This document shows, in pieces, positions 53,518-63,791 of a stretch of DNA of 64,000 nucleotides. Origin of the DNA: Promethearchaeota archaeon (GTDB lineage Archaea; Asgardarchaeota; Lokiarchaeia; Sigyniarchaeales; SOKP01); assembly GCA_019058365.1 (NCBI GenBank), contig JAHPZE010000001.1, positions 248,001 to 312,000 of the forward strand, read 5' to 3'. Both the position numbers and the translations under genes were made by a program. The notes beneath the pieces are model-generated. The model searched no databases, was not told where the DNA came from, and worked only from the letters and a program-made list of their open reading frames with translations. The first letter of the stretch is position 1; the number at the start of each line of letters is the position of its first letter.

Positions 53518-54051
53518 AATGATATTATAAAACCCATTGGAATGATTTTGAAGGTTTAAATATCTCAAGCTCTTGAAACTATAAAAGAAAAACCTGATGA
53601 TGTTTATACTTTTTTTAAGGTTTTTGCTGACATCCTTATAAAACAAACTATGTGGTCGCAAAGTACTAAAATGGAAATCATAGAGATTGAGCCTCATGAG
53701 AAATTATGGTCGAGTTTTCAGTTATTACCTATGTTTGGAGCTCAATTTAGTTTTACTGTAGCTTTTGAACTTTCTTATGATATTATTGAAGTGATGTATA
53801 ATTATAAATTAGCATTTTTGAAGAAAGTACCAATGAAGAAGTGGATGATGAAAATGGCTAAGAAAACTCTCAATCCATAAATGGTTGCTTTAATCATCAA
53901 GAGTTTGAACGAAGCTAAGAAGAAAATAAAAGAAGAACCAATTTCTGAAGAAGGTTAACCTTTTTCCACGGATTATCCTCTTAAATTGCTGAAAATGAAA
54001 ATGATTAATGGTGAAATTTCTGAGGAAGAATACCTTCCTAAAAAGAAGTAA
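53518..54051 (+). pseudogene. Broken gene for a membrane-associated SHOCT-domain protein
   Basis: One reading frame from 53518 to 54051 is interrupted by TAA at 53557-53559, 53878-53880 and 53956-53958, with no frameshift. Between stops it reads ISQALETIKEKPDDVYTFFK ... then VAFELSYDIIEVMYNYKLAF, then MVALIIKSLNEAKKKIKEEP, and finally LLKMKMINGEISEEEYLPKK before a terminal TAA. The last piece matches the SHOCT motif (short, charged helix pair with G-x-I-x-E-E-E), usually at the C-terminus of membrane or oligomeric proteins. Coding-like composition continues through all pieces, so this is a recent pseudogene. Stop-codon readthrough is a less likely reading. Confidence 0.6.
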
Positions 54052-54286
54052 TTAGAAGATTAAAGCATAAAAGCTTTCCAAATACTAAATAGATAAAAAC
54101 TTTCTTCAAGTAAAGCTGATTTTTAATTTATGTTTAAATTAAATCTTTCCCATTGAATCATATTGTTTAAGAAATGTTGATGAAGTAATTATTCTTTTGT
54201 TGATTTAGATATCTTGTCTAAACTGTGTATTACGAATAATTATTTCAATTATTGGTGTTTTTAGACAACAGAACAGGATATCTTTA
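54052..54286. other. Intergenic stretch, nothing recognised
   Basis: About 235 AT-rich bases between the SHOCT pseudogene and the large membrane protein gene, which is read from the other strand. No RNA structure or repeat is seen. Confidence 0.3.
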
Positions 54287-56917
54287 TTAAATTCTAATAA
54301 TAATGTAAAAAAAGTAGTAATATCCAAAATAATACAATGGAAGTGCGCCAAATAGAGTACCTATGAAATGAGTAAAAACAGCGGGATATATATTATTTTT
54401 CATAGAGAATAAATAAGTTAAGAAAAAATTTACTACACAAATATAGAAAAAGGTTGTAATTAAAATACTACTGACAGTATTAAGAACTGTAGATAAAGTT
54501 ATAAAATAGATAAAGTAATATAGAAAGAAAATACCACTATTTAAGAATAGAGACAATAATCTATTATATTTTGTAAGGAGGACTGAAAAGATGATTCCAC
54601 GAAATAAAAGTTCATTCCATAAAGCAAAAACAAAGCTTACAAATATTTTATAAACATCAGGAGGGATATTCTCATTAAAAGAGGTGATTGTTGGAAAGAC
54701 AAAAGTATAGAAATAGTGAAATAACAAAATGAACAAAATTCCAAAGATCCCTAACTTACAGATTTTTAATTTATTATTTCGTATATCTGATGTATCATAA
54801 GTAAGTCCTTTGAGATTAGGAACAAAATTTATTTTTATGAAATATAAAAATAACGTAGGAAATATGATATACCATAAGATAATTCGAAATTGATTGAATT
54901 CTCCCAGATTATATACATTGGATATACAATAACTTAGAATATTTAAGTAAAGATTTCCTAAAGAAACTAAAAAAAAATTCAGTATTAATAGTAAAGTAAT
55001 TGAACTCCATGGATACATAATAAAAAATTTGTATTTAGTACTTAATTGGTATATCTCTTTATCCAAAGATAAGTTATGTACCTTTTTCTCTTTAGATTTT
55101 CGAGTAGGAGAAAAGATGATTCTCTGAGTGTTGTCTGGAATTATTTGGTATACCTCTCTATCAAAAGATAATTTTAGAATCTTTTTATTTTTAGGTTTTC
55201 GAGTAAGTGAAAAGATAGTTTTAAAAAAAATTAATAGAATGAAATAGCAACCCAACATAACTAAAGTATAAATTGAAATGAAATGTAGCATTCCCCAATA
55301 GTTCAAGATCGTCCCCATTGATATAATTAAAATGGTTAGAATGTATTCTAAAATGTAAATACGAGCCCATTTACTCATTTTATATTCAAAGTTAACTGGT
55401 TCAAGAACGAATCGATATTTTGCTCTTCCAAAAAAGCATATTCGCATTTCAAACATTGAAATAAGAATAAACCATGCAAATGGCAATGAAACTAAAACAG
55501 TCAGAAGTAAAGCTATAAAATTTGGTTCAAACATATAAACAAGGTAAGGAGATATGACAGAAATTGTTTGAATTATTATGAAATACAAAAGTTTTGATTT
55601 AGCTTGATTTTTAGGTATTATTGGTAGTGATGAAAAGATAGGATCTCCACTTTCTTCTAAATTCATTAAGTTATATAATAACATACCACAAATAATAGGT
55701 TGAAAAGCCAAAATTACTGACCAAGTATAAATAAACTCTGTATTTAAGAGAGATTGCCCTTGTAACACTGTGAAATTAAATGTAAAAGTAAACACGAATG
55801 AAATGATAACCGGTGTTATAGCTGATAAGAAAATTTTGAGATTCCTAAAGGTTATTGAAAGATCCTTAATAAAGTGCGCGTAGGTGGGCTTTCTTATTTT
55901 AATGTTAATTTGAAGATGTTCTTGTATTAAATGCGAATTTTTATTTTTCTTTTGAATTTCATCACCTGAAAGGGTTATTTTCTTTAACCCTGATATTGCT
56001 TTAGTAAAAATCCAATAAGTAAATATTATAAATAGCCCCAAACCACATAAAACCCCTATCCAAAAATGGAAATTAAATTGAATGGGGATAGTGAGAAAAA
56101 CGATTAAATAACTTGATGATTGAAATGGAATAGTTGCAAGAATCAGATTTAAAATAGCAGAACTCTTTTGAACCAATGGAGATGTAAAAAAAGAATTCAT
56201 GGACGTTATTGCCCACTGCACAAAAATTAGGCTTCCAAAAAAAATTATAACAAAACCGAATATATTTATCAATCGTAGTATTGTTGTTTTTCTTGAATTT
56301 GCGTCGTTTATATCTATGATTCTATTTATTCGTTCTCCAAAAATTGTTAAAATAATAAAGGTAGTTGTACTTTGGAGCATTGAAATCCCTAAACAGATCA
56401 AAAAAATTATAAAATTCAAGGTTCCAATGAACATTGCTATTGGGAAACCAAGGGTTATCACTATTAATGGGAGATCAAAAGTTCGAAAAACACTAATAAT
56501 TTTTAATTTTTGTAATTCATTAGTAGAAATTGGTAAGGTTTTTAGCCAAGAGAATAGGCTATTTGACATAATTAAACCTGCTTCTATCATACCCATCAAA
56601 AAAACATTAAAAAATTGTAAAATAAAAAAAAATAAAAATAATAAACTACCACCAAGTACTGCTATTTCAATAGAATATCCATGAGTGATAACTCCATTTA
56701 TCATCTCAAAATATGTCATAAGTGGGATTGCAGGGAGAATTCCAAAAAAAACAGAATAGAATATTTTAGTAATTAGGATCTTTGCTTTTAGCAGGTTCTT
56801 CTTTTTATTATACTTTTTTAAAAGGTTTTCTGTGTTAGCACGTAATAATTCTTCTACAAAAATCTCTTGGTTCACAGATTTTGCTATTTTTATTAGATTT
56901 AACCTATCTTTTGACAT
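54287..56917 (-). CDS. Very large membrane protein: ABC-2-type permease-like with C-terminal CPBP-protease-like domain
   Basis: 876 residues with about 18-20 predicted helices. The N-terminal two thirds resemble ABC-2-type exporter permeases (two six-helix sets with EEDGD/NLEESG-type loops; LMNLEESGDPIFSSLP at about 420). The C-terminal part (about 640-876) has the CPBP (CAAX protease/bacteriocin-processing) arrangement: ALWNELLFRG (about 766-774), a helix with Phe-rich faces, and FTHFIGT near the end. In CPBP enzymes the first motif is EExxxR; here Asn (about 768) replaces the first Glu, so the protease may be inactive. No ABC ATPase is nearby. Confidence 0.7.
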   Translation of the reverse strand: MSKDRLNLIKIAKSVNQEIFVEELLRANTENLLKKYNKKKNLLKAKILITKIFYSVFFGILPAIPLMTYFEMINGVITHGYSIEIAVLGGSLLFLFFFILQFFNVFLMGMIEAGLIMSNSLFSWLKTLPISTNELQKLKIISVFRTFDLPLIVITLGFPIAMFIGTLNFIIFLICLGISMLQSTTTFIILTIFGERINRIIDINDANSRKTTILRLINIFGFVIIFFGSLIFVQWAITSMNSFFTSPLVQKSSAILNLILATIPFQSSSYLIVFLTIPIQFNFHFWIGVLCGLGLFIIFTYWIFTKAISGLKKITLSGDEIQKKNKNSHLIQEHLQINIKIRKPTYAHFIKDLSITFRNLKIFLSAITPVIISFVFTFTFNFTVLQGQSLLNTEFIYTWSVILAFQPIICGMLLYNLMNLEESGDPIFSSLPIIPKNQAKSKLLYFIIIQTISVISPYLVYMFEPNFIALLLTVLVSLPFAWFILISMFEMRICFFGRAKYRFVLEPVNFEYKMSKWARIYILEYILTILIISMGTILNYWGMLHFISIYTLVMLGCYFILLIFFKTIFSLTRKPKNKKILKLSFDREVYQIIPDNTQRIIFSPTRKSKEKKVHNLSLDKEIYQLSTKYKFFIMYPWSSITLLLILNFFLVSLGNLYLNILSYCISNVYNLGEFNQFRIILWYIIFPTLFLYFIKINFVPNLKGLTYDTSDIRNNKLKICKLGIFGILFILLFHYFYTFVFPTITSFNENIPPDVYKIFVSFVFALWNELLFRGIIFSVLLTKYNRLLSLFLNSGIFFLYYFIYFITLSTVLNTVSSILITTFFYICVVNFFLTYLFSMKNNIYPAVFTHFIGTLFGALPLYYFGYYYFFYIIIRI

Positions 56918-57160
56918 AATTATGTCTATTTTAGGATCCTAACCTTAATTCAGTGGATTTATTTAAATAATAGTTGCATTATTTCTTGATTCTAAGCAAG
57001 GGAAGAAAAATATTTATATTATTAAATTATGCCTAAAAATTTAAACATTATTTATAAGACCTTTATCATATCAAATATTTGTAAAATGCTATAAAAAAAA
57101 AGATACGAGATAGGTATAATAAAAAGCTTATTTTAAGTACTTTAAAGGTTTAAAAGAATT

Positions 57161-58165
57161 ATGAAAAAGTACATTTACTTTTTTAAGGGAATATTGCTTT
57201 TTTGTTTAATCATCTCAAGTATAATAGTTCTTTATTACTTCTATTATTATAATCAACGATATGAATGGTACTCTCTCGAGTTAAAAATTAATTGGATGTT
57301 CACTATAAGTTATTTTATCTTATTTTTTTACTTATTATTATTTTTAATAAATTTTCAAAATTACAATAAAATTTTTCTCGTAATAATATTAATTGGAGCT
57401 CCTTTATGGATCATACTTTATTTTTTAGAACTGTTTAAAATCGAATTTGGTTCTTTGGATTGGAATATTATTAGAGAAGCTGTTCCTATTATATGTTTTT
57501 CTATAATGTCCCCTGGACTAACCATAAATTTTATTAGATATATTAGATATAATTCGAATCAGGACATTAAAGGGAAAGTTTTTCGACATTACCATATTCA
57601 TGAAGGTTTTGTAGGTATTTTGTTTCTCGTTTTTGCTTTTTTTTTATGGATAATTCGAAATGTAATGGTCCAATATGAAATATTGAGGACCGAATTAAGA
57701 ATCTATCTAGCCATTGAGATGATTTTACTATTTTTATTCTTATTTAGTGGAAGTTTTTTAATTTTTAGGGATTGGAGAGATATAATTAAGTTTAAATTTA
57801 TTGAGAATCGAAAAAGAACCTATAATAGCAATATATCATCTATATTCCATCTAAATTCTCCAGAATCTGCACAGTTTTTTAAGTCACCAAGAGTATTATT
57901 GTATCCTTTTGGGATCTTTCTTAATAGCTTTTCCGTCAGCTTGTTTATACATGGAACAGATTTCTTTCCGGTACTGATTTTTCACCTCAATCATGAAACT
58001 CTTGTTTTAATAGGGGTTATTCTTTGTTTTATTGCAGGAGGAATGCTTGGAATAGATTGGTATCGTGTATTCGCTAAATTTTACCCAGACTTATACCAAG
58101 AATTTGAGCAAATTTTAAATGATTTAAGAAAACATGATGATTCAAATGGAAGTTCGTATAAATGA
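57161..58165 (+). CDS. Polytopic membrane protein of unknown function
   Basis: 334 residues, about 8 predicted helices (first at 8-27; others at 42-62, 70-90, 108-125, 148-168, 183-200, 245-262 and 280-300). Conserved-looking segments include FRHYHIHEGFVGILFLVF, an HxHxE-type arrangement on a helix edge that could bind a metal, and FHLNHETLVLIG with a second His pair. This suggests a metal-dependent membrane enzyme, but no family is recognised. A TATA-like tract (ATTTATATTATTAAA) at about 57012-57027 lies upstream, and a small membrane protein (58236) follows 70 bases later. Confidence 0.6.
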   Translation: MKKYIYFFKGILLFCLIISSIIVLYYFYYYNQRYEWYSLELKINWMFTISYFILFFYLLLFLINFQNYNKIFLVIILIGAPLWIILYFLELFKIEFGSLDWNIIREAVPIICFSIMSPGLTINFIRYIRYNSNQDIKGKVFRHYHIHEGFVGILFLVFAFFLWIIRNVMVQYEILRTELRIYLAIEMILLFLFLFSGSFLIFRDWRDIIKFKFIENRKRTYNSNISSIFHLNSPESAQFFKSPRVLLYPFGIFLNSFSVSLFIHGTDFFPVLIFHLNHETLVLIGVILCFIAGGMLGIDWYRVFAKFYPDLYQEFEQILNDLRKHDDSNGSSYK

Positions 58166-58235
58166 ACGCTTAAATAGTTTTTTTCATATATTTATTACAA
58201 ATTTAAAAATAAAGTAGATTTGGAATCTTTCTTAA

Positions 58236-58466
58236 GTGATAAAATTGAAGAAAAAAGTTGAGTTAGATTTAATCTTAGGCGTTTTTTTATTTTCATTTGG
58301 ATTAATTTCTATTGTTTACAGTGTTTTTGCATTGATTATTAATTTATTTTTTATACGTTTAGCAAGTATCATTCTCATTAAAGATATATTTTTTGAGATT
58401 GTGTTTGTACTTCTTGGTTTTCTTCTAATTAGAAAGAAAAAGATGAAAAATTTTCTTGTTCATTAA
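58236..58466 (+). CDS. Small membrane protein, two helices
   Basis: 76 residues from a GTG start (LKKKVELDLILGVFLFSFGL onward). Two hydrophobic helices (about 12-36 and 50-68) flanked by Lys clusters on the cytoplasmic side (N-terminal KLKKKVE, C-terminal RKKKMKN), so both ends lie in the cytoplasm. No recognised family. It may assist the preceding polytopic protein; start codon usage and distance allow co-transcription. Confidence 0.5.
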   Translation: MIKLKKKVELDLILGVFLFSFGLISIVYSVFALIINLFFIRLASIILIKDIFFEIVFVLLGFLLIRKKKMKNFLVH

Positions 58467-58543
58467 ATTAAAAGCAATCTTCACTAGTTTAATTATCTAA
58501 AAGAAGATATACAAAATTTTATTAATTCTTTTGGTTTTTAATT

Positions 58544-59323
58544 TCAATAAGAATTTGGGTCAAATCCAAACAATTTATCTTCGATTTTATTCTTAATTTC
58601 TTTTGATACATTATTTACAATATCTTCATCAATATTTTCTAAATATTCATTAAGGGTTTTTTCAATGATTGGTTCGATTTGGCTTGAAAATACATTCAAT
58701 ATTTCATGTTTCTTTAGGTATGAATCACTATACGTTTGTAAATGGCTTTTATTTAACTTTTTTAACCATGCTTTTCCCTTGTTTTCTAACATACTAAGAA
58801 TTTTCCTAGATCTTGCGGCATTAAAATGAGTAAACTCAAATTCAAATTTTATGATCTTATCTTCAAAGTATTCTATAATTTGTTTTTTTTCTTTTAAACT
58901 TAAGTCTGTTTTAGAATTGAGAAAAAAAATAATCATATATTTATTAAATAAAAAAAAAATTTGAACCTTAATATTTGAACCATGTATTTCTAAATTCGAT
59001 AAATTTTGGATGTTTGTTTGACCTGCAAAAGTACTAAATGAACTAAAATACATTGATATTAAGTCAATTTCTAAAAGGCTTTTCTGATGTTCAGATAAAT
59101 ATGATTTTATAGGTCCATAATTATCCTCATTTTTATAATCATATTCAAATACCATTAGAGTATTTCCATGTTGATCTGCTATTAAACATCCAAATATTGG
59201 GGGAATTTTGTTAAAATTACAAGAAATATATGCACTTTCAATTAACATATTTTCTAGATTATTTTTAGAATTCTCATTATTGTTGTCTACTCTCAAGCAA
59301 AAATTATTTTGACTAGATACCAT
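58544..59323 (-). CDS. Longin/Roadblock-like domain protein
   Basis: 259 residues. The region about 40-160 follows a longin-type order: strand PPIFGCLIADQHGNTLMVFE, helix LLEIDLISMYFSSFSTFAGQ, strand LSNLEIHGSNIKVQIFFLF and strand KYMIIFFLNSKTDLSLKE. Similar modules in Asgard archaea and eukaryotes bind small GTPases and membranes (AP complexes, TRAPP, MON1/CCZ1). The C-terminal third is a charged helical region (about 165-259), likely a coiled coil. The assignment rests on pattern, not on any single invariant residue. Confidence 0.5.
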   Translation of the reverse strand: MVSSQNNFCLRVDNNNENSKNNLENMLIESAYISCNFNKIPPIFGCLIADQHGNTLMVFEYDYKNEDNYGPIKSYLSEHQKSLLEIDLISMYFSSFSTFAGQTNIQNLSNLEIHGSNIKVQIFFLFNKYMIIFFLNSKTDLSLKEKKQIIEYFEDKIIKFEFEFTHFNAARSRKILSMLENKGKAWLKKLNKSHLQTYSDSYLKKHEILNVFSSQIEPIIEKTLNEYLENIDEDIVNNVSKEIKNKIEDKLFGFDPNSY

Positions 59324-59495
59324 TAATTTAGCCTTAATTATTAATATGAATAAAAATCAAGCATAAACAATTAAAAACACAAATCTCTTTAAAAATGTAA
59401 AAGAGATTACTTATTTTTAAAAAAAGTAAAATTCATCATTTATTAGAAAATTAAAATAATCTATGTACTAACACATTACAGAGAGGAGGATAGGT

Positions 59496-60455
59496 ATGTA
59501 TGGGGAAATAATGGCGATTCTTACAGGAATCTCTTTTGCACTTTCATTTGTATTAGCTAGAAAGATAGAAAACGAAGCAACACCGATTTTTCAGAATACA
59601 ATACGATCAATAGTAGGATTTATAACATTTCTAATAATATGTTTATCTTTTGGTATTTTTCTTGAGATATTTTCATTATCTATTATGCTCATATTAATTT
59701 TAGTGATAAGTATTTCATTTACGGTTATTTTAGGAGATACTGCTTATCTTCAATCACAAAAGATTTTAGGACCCGCTAAAGCTCTTGCTCTGACTACTAC
59801 AACTCCATTCTTTACAATTTTATTTGCTTTTTTCTTTTTAAAACGCTTAATATCAATTCAAATGATTTTTTCGGGGATATTAATTGGAATAGGAGTAATA
59901 ATAATAACAAGAGGGGAAAGTAATAATCTCAATAATAGAGATCCTTTTTTTTTTCAATCTCAACAGTATAATAATCAAAGGGATTTAAATAAAACTCATC
60001 TTCCCAAGACGATCAAAGGAACGCTTTTAGCTCTAATTACAGCAATCTCTTGGGCTATTGGAATTGCTTTAACAGATTATTCAATTAATCAAGTCGATTA
60101 CATATTGAATTTAGGAATATTAAGTACAATGATAGCTATGATGGTAAGGTTTCTATTTGCTTCTATTTCATTGAGTATAATTGCAGTAATAGAGGGAACA
60201 AGAACACCGATACCTAAGAATCGAAATACTTGGATCATTCTACTCATTTCTGCTATACTGAGTTATTCAATAGGGAGTATATTTTTCGGAGAAGCTGTTC
60301 ATATAGCTGGGGCAACTTTTATGTCTCTTATCTCCACAGCAATGCCATTATTTACAATCCCCTTCTCTTATGCAATAAATAAAGAAAAAATTTCAATGAA
60401 AGGATTTTCAGGAGTAATAATAACATTAATTGGTGTTCTATTACTTTTTATATAA
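59496..60455 (+). CDS. EamA/DMT-superfamily transporter
   Basis: 319 residues in two repeats of five helices (about 5-145 and 172-319), the EamA plan. Repeat landmarks are SFVLARKIENEATPIFQNTIRS in repeat 1 and SWAIGIALTDYSINQ in repeat 2, with the helix pair ending LSIISTAMPLFTIPFSYAINKEKISMKGF. EamA proteins export amino acids, nucleotide sugars and other metabolites. The central linker (150-175) is Asn/Gln-rich. A GAGAGGAGG ribosome site lies just before the ATG. Confidence 0.9.
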   Translation: MYGEIMAILTGISFALSFVLARKIENEATPIFQNTIRSIVGFITFLIICLSFGIFLEIFSLSIMLILILVISISFTVILGDTAYLQSQKILGPAKALALTTTTPFFTILFAFFFLKRLISIQMIFSGILIGIGVIIITRGESNNLNNRDPFFFQSQQYNNQRDLNKTHLPKTIKGTLLALITAISWAIGIALTDYSINQVDYILNLGILSTMIAMMVRFLFASISLSIIAVIEGTRTPIPKNRNTWIILLISAILSYSIGSIFFGEAVHIAGATFMSLISTAMPLFTIPFSYAINKEKISMKGFSGVIITLIGVLLLFI

Positions 60456-60485
60456 AAAAATTAAAAATAAAAAAAAATAGTTAAT

Positions 60486-63400
60486 TTAAGTTACTAAAAT
60501 AAAATCTTCTTCTGATACATGTATAATAACATTATCAACAATTAAAGTCCATTTAAATCTTATTATGATATCACTGGTGGTGCTATTAATAAATCCATTT
60601 AAAATCAAACCTTCCCCAGAATAAAGAATATCATTAATTATTGTAAAATTAACACCAGAATAAACACCATAACTGAATGTTTTATTTTCTAACGGATAAT
60701 AAACAGGTGGGACTATAACTGAAAACACCCCGCCTCCTTCTCGATATAGTGACAAATTAACTTTGACATTATATCCTGGAGCTATGATACTTTCATTTAA
60801 ATTCTCGAGTTCTATTCTAAACCTTGCGAGATCATCTGGTAATGACATTGAGGTATCCATTTCAAAGTTAAATGCTATTGTATATATTTTAACATCTACT
60901 ATTATCGTATTTGTTGTTGTATTACCGAATTCATTAGATGCTTGGACAAAATATTCATAAATCCCCGTATTTAATTCTGAAATTGCATACGATGTTTGCG
61001 AATTAGGTAAATTACTTACAATTAAACTATTGTTTTTATAGATTGAATAGCTATCAGCAAATTGAGATTCTGTCCAATTTAATACAAATGATCCATCAAT
61101 ATCTGGATTATCAGCATCAGTTGACAAAGTAAAGGTCCCCGGCTTAAAGTTTTCTAGATTATTGTAGGCATCAAAAGCGTCAGCACCATATCCCACTTTT
61201 CTGGTAAATGCCTCTACAAATCCTGCTAATTTTAATTGTTGTAAACCACCAACTGTACTGTAAGTTGGTATGTAGAAGTAAACTGAACCCCCAAGAGGAT
61301 ATAATAAGATATTTCCCTCTCTAGCACCAGCAATTAGGGTAATCTGTTGAGTTGCTTCCGTTTCATATGTATCTTTCGCAGTTTTAGGGCCAATTAGATT
61401 TTCTGGCAAGTTTCTAGTATGGTAAAAAAGTGCTTCTCCGAAATGTTCTCCATGTCTTACGACATACATACCTGCTAATGTATTTGCCTTTGAACCTTTA
61501 TATTCTACTAAATCTAACCCAACATATTCAATTCCATCTCCAAGATTTGTTTCAATATAAAAAAGATCTCCATTTTCTGGCCTTTCATGGAAGTCATCTG
61601 CTCGCTTCCATGTTTTTAGTTCTTGAACATGATATATGTAATTTGCCGCTAATTGCATTTCGAATAAATCTTCGGGATATCTCAACTGGCTTTTCAACCA
61701 TGGTGGAACATCTTGCCAGTTATAGACTTCCATGTAATATTTCCAAGCAAAATAAGTTGGATCATCACTTGATTCAATTAAACTAGGATTTTTGTAAAAT
61801 TCCATTTCACCATTAGTTACATCAACCAAACAAACACCTAAAAATCTTAATATTGGAAATTGTGAATATGAGCCAATATTTATTGACGTATAAATTGAAA
61901 CTGCATAATACATCTTTTTATTATCTCGATCAAAAACTAAATAAGGATCATTGTCTACTCTTAATTGAGGCAAAAGAATGTCATTTACTCGGTTTTTAAC
62001 GTTTCTATTGATTAAAAATTGTTTTTCTCCTCCTTGGAAAACATACCCCCATAACCCTAAACTAGCTGTATACCAGAAAGCTTCCAAACCTTCAAGTACT
62101 CCATCTGGTTCACCATTATAAACGTATATATTATTTGGAATTCCACCTCTCCATTCAGTTCCCAGTAAAATACTTGAATCGTAAGCACCTAAGCTTGAAC
62201 TAGTTAAACCTTCTGTTTCAAGAAATTTTTGACTTTCAGATTCACCAAAAAAGATTGGATAATTTTCGTCAATATTAAAAATCAAACTTATATTAACTAA
62301 TTCTCCTTTGTTTGTATCCAATGCTAAGAATCCTTCAATATGATCATATAATTCAGTAGAGACTTTCACTGGATCTCCAGCAAATTGTGATAATCTGATT
62401 GTTTTTGGCGCGACCCAATATTCTGTTCCATTTAAAAAAACGATATCAGAATCTGCTAAACCTTCATATGTAGTACCAATCTTTGCAGCTAGACTCTGAA
62501 CAGCAAAAGATTGGTCAAATTGTCTTATCCTTTCTAACATTTGGGTATCGTTTGCAGGTGACGATGATAATGTGAAATTTTCAATTGGTCTTTCCTCAAA
62601 CATATCTAACCCGGCACATTCTCTTGTCCACATGATTTCTCTTTGGATTCTTCTATCCCATTCGTAGTTTGAATAAACAGAGGTATTACTTACTGTGATT
62701 AATGGACCAACACTTATTATCATGGGTACTATTATTATCCCTATTATCACACCAGTCATTATCCATATTTTCAAATCTTTAGGATTTAAAATCATTCTAG
62801 ATTTTGGATTTTTGGCTAATTCAAGGCGACCTATAATATAAACTATTACCCCAAATCCAATAAGGGCAAAAAAGGCTAATATCAATGACCACATCTGTAT
62901 TATTTCAATCCCATTTAAGGCAAAAGCGGGTAAGTAAAGAAATATTATCCCACAAATCAAACTACCTATTAATAGGGAATTTGCTAATATGTTATAATCG
63001 TTTCTCTTCAAGTAATAATTACTTCCAATGTTTAAAATCGAGCGAAAAATACATACTCCAAGAATATAAAAAATCAGCGGTAAATATACCCTCGTATAAA
63101 TGAATATAAAATCAAGGTTCATATTATTCTGGTTTAATAAGACATTGAAAGCATCAGTAAAAACAGTAATCGGAGAGATACCAATTTCCCCTTTTTCTAT
63201 CAAGTATATAGCCCAAGAAAATTGACCATCAATATCAAGTACAAAACCTATAAGGTAAAATAGAGCAAAACCAGCTGTCCACCAAAAAATTAAGGCTTTT
63301 AATATCGACGGTTTACCAAATCCTAACCGTGTGCCAATAATAGTTAATAGATTTCTATTAGGTGGTAGACTCATTATGATACATCCTATTATTGCCCCAA

Positions 63401-63791
63401 TCAAGGCTGTCTTATTAAAAAAGAAATTGGTTGACCAGAAATTAAGAAAATAAACCTCATAATAACTAATAAGTCCAGCCGCCTTATTCTCATATAGTTG
63501 AGCATTAAGATGAATTGGACCAAACCAAGCAGGCCACCACCACAAGATAGATAGAACAACGATAACTATAGCTATAATAGGTAAACCGATCTTTAGATAT
63601 TTTTTTATTTTCGGTTTAGATTGAAATATACCAAGTTTCAGCGGTTTTATTGTTGGAGGTTCTTCATCAAACGATTCCCCTCGTTCTAACCTTTCTATTT
63701 TCTTTTGAAATTCATGCTTTCTATTCGCTTCTTGGCAATCATTACAGTAATAATTGAATTTTTTGTGTTTCTTGCAACTTTTCTTAGCCAT
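60486..63791 (-). CDS. UPF0182-family membrane protein with N-terminal zinc-binding and C-terminal fibronectin III-type domains
   Basis: 1,101 residues. An N-terminal Cys/His cluster (C6, H9, C16, C19, H25) looks like a B-box-type zinc site. About 68-370 hold seven membrane helices. About 380-900 match the extracellular part of UPF0182 (COG1615): for example ILLGTEWRGGIPNN, LRYPEDLFEMQLAANYIYHV, and YFYIPTYSTVGGLQQLKLAG. About 915-1005 resemble a fibronectin type III domain (FVLNWTESQFADSYSIYKNN). The family is mostly bacterial and archaeal, of unknown function. A leaderless start is likely, with a TATAAAAT tract directly upstream. Confidence 0.85.
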   Translation of the reverse strand: MAKKSCKKHKKFNYYCNDCQEANRKHEFQKKIERLERGESFDEEPPTIKPLKLGIFQSKPKIKKYLKIGLPIIAIVIVVLSILWWWPAWFGPIHLNAQLYENKAAGLISYYEVYFLNFWSTNFFFNKTALIGAIIGCIIMSLPPNRNLLTIIGTRLGFGKPSILKALIFWWTAGFALFYLIGFVLDIDGQFSWAIYLIEKGEIGISPITVFTDAFNVLLNQNNMNLDFIFIYTRVYLPLIFYILGVCIFRSILNIGSNYYLKRNDYNILANSLLIGSLICGIIFLYLPAFALNGIEIIQMWSLILAFFALIGFGVIVYIIGRLELAKNPKSRMILNPKDLKIWIMTGVIIGIIIVPMIISVGPLITVSNTSVYSNYEWDRRIQREIMWTRECAGLDMFEERPIENFTLSSSPANDTQMLERIRQFDQSFAVQSLAAKIGTTYEGLADSDIVFLNGTEYWVAPKTIRLSQFAGDPVKVSTELYDHIEGFLALDTNKGELVNISLIFNIDENYPIFFGESESQKFLETEGLTSSSLGAYDSSILLGTEWRGGIPNNIYVYNGEPDGVLEGLEAFWYTASLGLWGYVFQGGEKQFLINRNVKNRVNDILLPQLRVDNDPYLVFDRDNKKMYYAVSIYTSINIGSYSQFPILRFLGVCLVDVTNGEMEFYKNPSLIESSDDPTYFAWKYYMEVYNWQDVPPWLKSQLRYPEDLFEMQLAANYIYHVQELKTWKRADDFHERPENGDLFYIETNLGDGIEYVGLDLVEYKGSKANTLAGMYVVRHGEHFGEALFYHTRNLPENLIGPKTAKDTYETEATQQITLIAGAREGNILLYPLGGSVYFYIPTYSTVGGLQQLKLAGFVEAFTRKVGYGADAFDAYNNLENFKPGTFTLSTDADNPDIDGSFVLNWTESQFADSYSIYKNNSLIVSNLPNSQTSYAISELNTGIYEYFVQASNEFGNTTTNTIIVDVKIYTIAFNFEMDTSMSLPDDLARFRIELENLNESIIAPGYNVKVNLSLYREGGGVFSVIVPPVYYPLENKTFSYGVYSGVNFTIINDILYSGEGLILNGFINSTTSDIIIRFKWTLIVDNVIIHVSEEDFILVT

